In this document: piece by piece, positions 33,205 to 37,580 of the stretch | How the letters are laid out: each line of letters starts with the position of its first letter | Position numbering within the stretch: position 1 is the stretch's first letter | Assembly: GCA_902609645.1 (NCBI GenBank) | Contig: CACLSS010000009.1 | Span: 1 to 37,580, forward strand | Reading direction: 5' to 3' | Source of the DNA: an uncultured Pelagibacteraceae bacterium | Lineage (GTDB): Bacteria; Pseudomonadota; Alphaproteobacteria; Pelagibacterales; Pelagibacteraceae | Length of the DNA: 37,580 bases | The notes under the pieces: generated by a model | Told to the model about the DNA's origin: nothing | The model's database searches: none | What the model saw: the letters and a program-made list of their open reading frames with translations, nothing else | Made by a program: the position numbers and the translations under genes

Positions 33205-34608
33205 TTATCTAACACTTATAATACCAATTGTTCCAGAATTATTTTCTAATGCAAGCAGAATGCTATTATTATTTGTGTTATATGCTATATCTCTTATCCT
33301 TTTTTTTATCCTAATTCTTTCCATTGTTACTATTCTTGAATACCCATCTTTGAAATTTACCCTATAAATACTACCAGCCCTCAAACTAGTCACTAAATAA
33401 GAACCCTTCCATCTTGGTGAGAAATTGTCAGGCAACTCAAATATCTGTGATATTCCTATTGATGGCACAAAAGAATAAATTGGTTCCTCAAAGCTATAAT
33501 TGAAATGATTTTTTAAGAACTTATATTTAGCATTGTTTTTAACTTTATCACCATAATTTTCTCCATAGGATGCTTTAGGCCAACCATAATTTTTTCCTTT
33601 TTTAATCAAGTTGATTTCATCTCCCCCCCTAGGCCCATGTTCAGTTGAAATAATAAAATTATCTTTTGTAACCAATAATCCCTGAGGATTACGATGTCCA
33701 GTTGAGTAAATTTCCGAATTTTTATTATTAAGATTTATTTCAATAATATCAGCATGTTTATATTCAATATCCTGTCCCCATTGATTTAGTACTTGTTCAC
33801 TAATTTTTTCCTTTCTTATGACTGTAAGAAAAAGAAAATTATTATCATTTTTCTTTAAAAAGGCCATCCGTCCACCTGTCAAATTTTGATTACATTCAAA
33901 TTTTTTTTCAACAGTTTGGGAATAAACTTCATCAAATTTAAGAAAATCTATATCAATTTTTGCTGCAAAAATTGAATGACTTCTGCAGCTTTCATTATTT
34001 TTTCTGAATGATAGATATATTTTATTATTATGAATCAATGTATCCCCAATAGTGATGCCTTCTGGAAGGTTATTTTTTAAAGTTATCCTATTACTTTTTT
34101 TATTTATAAGATCTTTATAGTTAAAATATGAAATATTACCATTAATAGTAGTTATTATTACCTTGTTGTTATATGACTCTATATAAAAAGGCGAAACATC
34201 CTCACTATCACGGACGTTATTTAATTTATAAATTTTATTTTTTTTAATTTTTGTTTTATTTTTAAGTTGTACTTCTAAGAAGTCAAGATTTAAAAATTGC
34301 GTTGATGGGAAAATTAATTCATTTACTAGATCTTTTGCTAAAGCTAATTCGTTATTCCTCACTGAAATTTCTTTATTTCTTCTTTCAGCTGCATCTAATT
34401 TTTCTGTAATTTTTAAAACTGGAAAAAAGGATCTAGTTAAATAAATAATATTATAGTTAAAAATTTTGTAATTTTTTCCACTCTTAAAAAAAATCTCAGC
34501 CTTTTCTTTAAAGGTATTATTTATACTTATTATTACATTTAAAGCTAAAATAACAAAACACAAAGCCAAAAATGTTGACATAAATATTATAAAAAGTTTT
34601 TTTATCAT
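33205..34608 (-). CDS. PQQ-type glucose/sorbosone dehydrogenase-like protein, membrane anchored
   Basis: This 467-aa protein has an N-terminal hydrophobic helix (about residues 3-28), then a soluble periplasmic part. The C-terminal two thirds are a beta-propeller of the glucose/sorbosone dehydrogenase (GSDH) type, with the signature STEHGPRGGDEINLI, GKNYGWPKASYGENYG, and PSIGISQIFELP and WKGSYLVTSLRAGSIYRV. Soluble relatives oxidise sugars or aldoses with PQQ and calcium; many related propellers have no proven activity. The first 150 residues outside the propeller are not recognised. It starts 1 nt after the deacetylase-family gene and belongs to the dap operon. PQQ synthesis genes are not in this window. 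Confidence 0.82.
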   Translation of the reverse strand: MIKKLFIIFMSTFLALCFVILALNVIISINNTFKEKAEIFFKSGKNYKIFNYNIIYLTRSFFPVLKITEKLDAAERRNKEISVRNNELALAKDLVNELIFPSTQFLNLDFLEVQLKNKTKIKKNKIYKLNNVRDSEDVSPFYIESYNNKVIITTINGNISYFNYKDLINKKSNRITLKNNLPEGITIGDTLIHNNKIYLSFRKNNESCRSHSIFAAKIDIDFLKFDEVYSQTVEKKFECNQNLTGGRMAFLKKNDNNFLFLTVIRKEKISEQVLNQWGQDIEYKHADIIEINLNNKNSEIYSTGHRNPQGLLVTKDNFIISTEHGPRGGDEINLIKKGKNYGWPKASYGENYGDKVKNNAKYKFLKNHFNYSFEEPIYSFVPSIGISQIFELPDNFSPRWKGSYLVTSLRAGSIYRVNFKDGYSRIVTMERIRIKKRIRDIAYNTNNNSILLALENNSGTIGIISVR

Positions 34609-34609
34609 T

Positions 34610-35530
34610 TTAGTCTTGTAATAGTGCCTTCAAATGGTATTCCGAACTTTCTCTTAATGCGTTCAAATCATAACCACCCTCTAGAATTGAAACGACTCTA
34701 TTATCAGTATATTCGTTAACAATTTTAAGAGTTCTTTTCGTAATATCATAAAAGTCTTCAGATTTTAATTTAAATTGTGCTAGTGGATCATCTTGATGCG
34801 CGTCAAATCCAGCAGAAAATAATAAAAATTCTGGCTTAAATTCCTTAAGTTTTTTCAAAACATGTTCATATGCACACATGTACTCCTCTGAGTTTGTTCC
34901 AGCTGGTAAAGGAATGTTTAAAATATTATCATGTTTACCTTTTTCATTATTTGTACCTGTTCCTGGATAAAAGGGATATTGATGAGTTGATACATATAAA
35001 ACTTTTTCATTATCGTAAAAAATATCTTGCGTGCCATTTCCATGATGAACATCGAAATCTATTATAGCAATTTTACTAAGTTTATATTTTTCTATAAGAT
35101 AATGAGCCCCAACTGCCACATTATTGTATATACAAAATCCCATTGCTTTATCTTTTTCTGCATGGTGCCCGGGTGGTCTTACAGGACAGAAAACATTTTT
35201 AAACTCTTTATTCTGAACACTATCAATAGCAGTTATTATAGATGCAACTGCATCTGATGAAGCTTGTCTACTACCTGGAGACACAATGGTATCGCCATCT
35301 AAAAAATGCAAACCCTTTTTTGGAAAGGAATTTTTTACCTCATCAATATAATCAGATTTATGAGCAATTTTTAAATATTTAGTGTCAAATTTACATGGTT
35401 TTTTCCAAATCAATTTTTTGTTTTTTTTTAGGTTTTCAATTACGACCGAAACACGATCTGCTCTTTCAGGATGACCTTGTCCGGTGTCGTGATTTAAATA
35501 ACTGTCTGTAGTAATAATTCCTGTTTTCAC
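34610..35530 (-). CDS. Histone deacetylase family hydrolase
   Basis: This 306-aa Zn-dependent hydrolase shows the arginase/deacetylase fold of bacterial HDAC-like amidohydrolases. Visible landmarks are GHPERADRVSVVIENL, RPPGHHAEKDKAMGFC with the tandem catalytic His, the Zn-binding IIDFDVHHGNGTQDIF, FSAGFDAHQDDPLAQF and the C-terminal ILEGGYDLNAL. Bacterial members remove acetyl groups from polyamines, acetoin-related compounds or proteins. It begins with GTG at 35528-35530, sharing GTGA with the dapE stop, so translation is coupled. Placement in a lysine-synthesis operon hints at deacylation of an amino-acid or lysine-like compound, but this is inference. Confidence 0.92.
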   Translation of the reverse strand: MKTGIITTDSYLNHDTGQGHPERADRVSVVIENLKKNKKLIWKKPCKFDTKYLKIAHKSDYIDEVKNSFPKKGLHFLDGDTIVSPGSRQASSDAVASIITAIDSVQNKEFKNVFCPVRPPGHHAEKDKAMGFCIYNNVAVGAHYLIEKYKLSKIAIIDFDVHHGNGTQDIFYDNEKVLYVSTHQYPFYPGTGTNNEKGKHDNILNIPLPAGTNSEEYMCAYEHVLKKLKEFKPEFLLFSAGFDAHQDDPLAQFKLKSEDFYDITKRTLKIVNEYTDNRVVSILEGGYDLNALRESSEYHLKALLQD

Positions 35531-36666
35531 TTAAAATAACTTACCAAAATATTTTTATATATTTTAGTTAATTTTTTTAAGTCAGAAACAGATACACTTT
35601 CATCTATTTTGTGCATTGTCTTACCTACTAAGCCAAATTCTAAACAAGGCGCAATATTCTTTATAAATCTTGCATCAGATGTACCGCCAGAGGTAGATAG
35701 TTTTGGTTTAAGACCAGTGACTTTTTTAATGATGTTTTGAACCATATAAGTAGTTTTATTTGGCTTAGTCAAAAACGCTTCGCCTGAAACTTCATAACTT
35801 ACTTTAAATCTAGATTTATTGGCTTTCGTAACTGCTTTAAATATTTTACCAAGTTTACTCTTTAGAGAACCAGACGAGTGTCTATCATTAAATCTAACAT
35901 TAAAAACAGCCTCAGCAGATCCAGGAATTACATTATCCGCATGATTATCAATATTAATTTTTATTACCTCAAGATTAGATGGTTGAAAGTTTTTTGTTCC
36001 TTTATCAAGTTTTAAATCCTTAATTTTTTTTAAAATTTTAATTAATGTATTTGAGGGATTATTAGCTCTGTGTGGATAAGCAACATGACCCTGCGAACCT
36101 ATAATAGTAAGCCTACCTGTTAAACTTCCTCTTCTTCCAATTTTTATCATTTCTCCAAGTTTATTTGGATTAGTTGGTTCACCCACTATACAAAAATTAA
36201 TTTTTTCTCTTTTTCTTTTTAAATATTTTATAAGTCTTTTTGTTCCATTCACCGCTATTCCTTCCTCATCCCCTGTAATTAACAAACTAATTGAACCTTT
36301 AAAATTTTTATTTTCATTTTTAAATCTACTTACTGCAGCCACAAAACATGCAATTGATGCTTTCATATCATTAGCACCACGTCCAATTAATTTTTTATTT
36401 CTTATAATTGGTTTAAAGGGGTTGGTGGTCCAGTTTTTTACATTACCTGGAGGAACTACATCTGTATGTCCTGCATAACAAAAATTTGGGGAAGATTTTC
36501 CAAGTTTTGCATAAAGGTTTTTTATATTTTTAAAATTAATAATTTTACAGTTAAAACCTATAGATCTTAAATTTTTAGCTAATAAATTTATAGCTCCAGC
36601 ATCTTTGGGTGTGATACTAGGTTTACGAATTAAATCTTTTGCTAACTTTAATTCACTTATTTGCAT
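35527..36666 (-). CDS. dapE: Succinyl-diaminopimelate desuccinylase
   Basis: This 379-aa M20 metallohydrolase removes the succinyl group from N-succinyl-LL-diaminopimelate, giving the lysine and peptidoglycan precursor LL-DAP. Metal-binding motifs are CYAGHTDVVPPG (His and following Asp), GRGANDMKASIACF (bridging Asp), and ITGDEEGIAVNG (catalytic Glu pair). GEPTNPNKLGEMIKIGRRGS begins the dimerisation domain, and the last metal-site His comes from the GKTMHKIDE block near the C terminus (STSGGTSDARF precedes). Length is normal for DapE. It follows dapD after 4 nt and overlaps the deacetylase gene. Confidence 0.95.
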   Translation of the reverse strand: MQISELKLAKDLIRKPSITPKDAGAINLLAKNLRSIGFNCKIINFKNIKNLYAKLGKSSPNFCYAGHTDVVPPGNVKNWTTNPFKPIIRNKKLIGRGANDMKASIACFVAAVSRFKNENKNFKGSISLLITGDEEGIAVNGTKRLIKYLKRKREKINFCIVGEPTNPNKLGEMIKIGRRGSLTGRLTIIGSQGHVAYPHRANNPSNTLIKILKKIKDLKLDKGTKNFQPSNLEVIKINIDNHADNVIPGSAEAVFNVRFNDRHSSGSLKSKLGKIFKAVTKANKSRFKVSYEVSGEAFLTKPNKTTYMVQNIIKKVTGLKPKLSTSGGTSDARFIKNIAPCLEFGLVGKTMHKIDESVSVSDLKKLTKIYKNILVSYFK

Positions 36667-36670
36667 GATT

Positions 36671-37495
36671 TTAATCTCTTAACAAATCGTTTATAGAAGT
36701 TTTACTTCTAGTTTTCTCATCTACTTTTTTTACAATTACCACACAATATAGCGATGGTCCTTTAGGATTATTTTTACTTGGCATTGAGCCTGGAACAACA
36801 ACAGAATAGGCAGGAACCTTACCATGGTGAATTTCACCAGTTGCACGATCAACTATTCTAGTTGATGCGCCAATATAAACGCCCATTGACAGTACCGATC
36901 CTTTTTCAACAATTACACCTTCCGCTATTTCTGCTCTTGCTCCTAAAAAACAATTGTCCTCTACAATTGTAGGATTTGCTTGCATTGGTTCTAAGACACC
37001 TCCAATACCAGCACCACCAGAAATATGACAATTTTTTCCAACCTGCGCACATGATCCAACAGATGCCCATGTATCTATCATTGTTCCCTCGTCGACGTAA
37101 GCTCCAACATTTATAAACGAAGGCATTAAAACAACATTCTTTGCTATGTGAGCTCCTTTTCTAATTACGCCATTTGGTACATATCTAAATCCAGCTTTCT
37201 TAACTTGTTCTTCACTCCATCCTTGTGTCTTTCCATCAACTTTATCGTACCAAGTAGAGTAAGGACCTTTTGATGCTTTCATTTTGTTTACCCGAAAACT
37301 TAAAAGTATGGCTTTTTTAATCCATTGATTGACTTGCCATTTGTTATCCTTTTTTTCGGCAACTCTGATTTTACCGTTATCTAACAAGTCAATAGTTTCA
37401 CGCACTAAATCATTTAGCGCTTTATCTGAACTATCAATTTTATCTTTTTTTTCAAAAGCTTCATTTATAGTTTTTTCAATTTTTTCTAAGTTCAT
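36671..37495 (-). CDS. dapD: Tetrahydrodipicolinate N-succinyltransferase
   Basis: This 274-aa enzyme transfers a succinyl group from succinyl-CoA to tetrahydrodipicolinate in the succinylase branch of lysine synthesis. After a helical N-terminal domain (to about residue 100), the left-handed beta-helix is seen as hexapeptide repeats in [18 protein letters not shown], then [37 protein letters not shown], and [16 protein letters not shown]. The C-terminal strand with [15 protein letters not shown] completes it. dapE follows after 4 nt, so both succinylase-branch steps are encoded together. The end of another minus-strand ORF overlaps the start by 20 nt. Confidence 0.97.
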   Translation of the reverse strand: MNLEKIEKTINEAFEKKDKIDSSDKALNDLVRETIDLLDNGKIRVAEKKDNKWQVNQWIKKAILLSFRVNKMKASKGPYSTWYDKVDGKTQGWSEEQVKKAGFRYVPNGVIRKGAHIAKNVVLMPSFINVGAYVDEGTMIDTWASVGSCAQVGKNCHISGGAGIGGVLEPMQANPTIVEDNCFLGARAEIAEGVIVEKGSVLSMGVYIGASTRIVDRATGEIHHGKVPAYSVVVPGSMPSKNNPKGPSLYCVVIVKKVDEKTRSKTSINDLLRD

Positions 37496-37580
37496 TTATT
37501 TCCTTTAAAAAATTTGTTAAATTAGTTGTTTTATAATTTATAAAATTTTCATCTGAATATTTTGCAGCCCAAGGTTCTTT
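37476..37580 (-). CDS. C-terminal end of an upstream minus-strand gene, possibly HAD pyrimidine 5'-nucleotidase
   Basis: The frame is open from the window edge to a TGA at 37476-37478 and encodes 34 residues, including [17 protein letters not shown] and [15 protein letters not shown]. It overlaps the dapD start by 20 nt, typical of genes in one operon. Alphaproteobacteria often have a HAD-family pyrimidine 5'-nucleotidase next to dapD, and those proteins tend to end in a D-L-x-x-F-L helix like NLTNFL here. The evidence is thin, since only the tail is visible, and the family call is a suggestion. Confidence 0.4.
   Translation of the reverse strand, partial: KEPWAAKYSDENFINYKTTNLTNFLKEINELRKN

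Noticed and set aside
1-37580. CRISPR arrays, prophage or insertion sequences
   Set aside because: No regularly spaced repeats, cas, phage structural, transposase or integrase genes were found on either strand.

Overview
The window looks like a chromosomal segment of a SAR11-type marine alphaproteobacterium (Candidatus Pelagibacter or a close relative). The basis is very AT-rich coding DNA, Lys/Asn/Ile-rich proteins, near-absent intergenic space with many 1-23 nt gene overlaps, a class I lysyl-tRNA synthetase, the alphaproteobacterial J-domain/CobS/CobT gene set, and one tRNA gene only 4 nt behind a coding sequence. No replicon ends, insertion sequences, integrases or CRISPR arrays were seen. 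The assignment rests on recognition of the sequence, not on a database search.

Layout. 1-5038: the end of lepA, then a SxtJ / DUF5989 / NodU-type carbamoyltransferase group, interrupted by two SGNH-hydrolase-like genes on the opposite strand. 5043-5132: tRNA-Ser(GGA). 5146-7048: a two-gene unit (SAM methyltransferase plus phytanoyl-CoA-dioxygenase-like oxygenase) of clearly higher G+C lying directly behind the tRNA, probably a small tRNA-linked transferred islet. 7049-7315: a short spacer with two very small membrane-peptide ORFs (19 and 22 aa). 7316-10891: a minus-strand operon trkH - AmpG-like MFS - NlpC/P60.

10948-24963 is mostly core: class I lysS and pyrD; a frameshifted TauE/SafE (TSUP) permease; rpmB with a YhhQ/VUT transporter; the J-domain - CobS - CobT operon; bolA; aroK-aroB; and a plus-strand run of a 60-aa membrane protein, a 585-aa exported protein, def, fmt and truA.

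24991-33158 is the accessory stretch. It holds a 587-aa polytopic membrane protein, a fatty-acid desaturase, a small unknown protein, two radical SAM enzymes, a membrane-tethered methyltransferase, an NAD-dependent epimerase and a membrane-bound family 2 glycosyltransferase, with repeated strand switches. It reads as a cell-surface glycan or glycolipid locus of unknown product. 33205-37580 is a tight minus-strand operon: the C-terminal end of a possible HAD nucleotidase, dapD and dapE (lysine/peptidoglycan precursor synthesis), a histone-deacetylase-family hydrolase and a membrane-anchored PQQ-type sugar dehydrogenase-like protein.

The best candidates for undescribed biology are the carbamoyltransferase/SxtJ/DUF5989/SGNH group, the two-radical-SAM surface locus, the tRNA-Ser-linked methyltransferase/oxygenase pair, and the two tiny convergent membrane-peptide ORFs.
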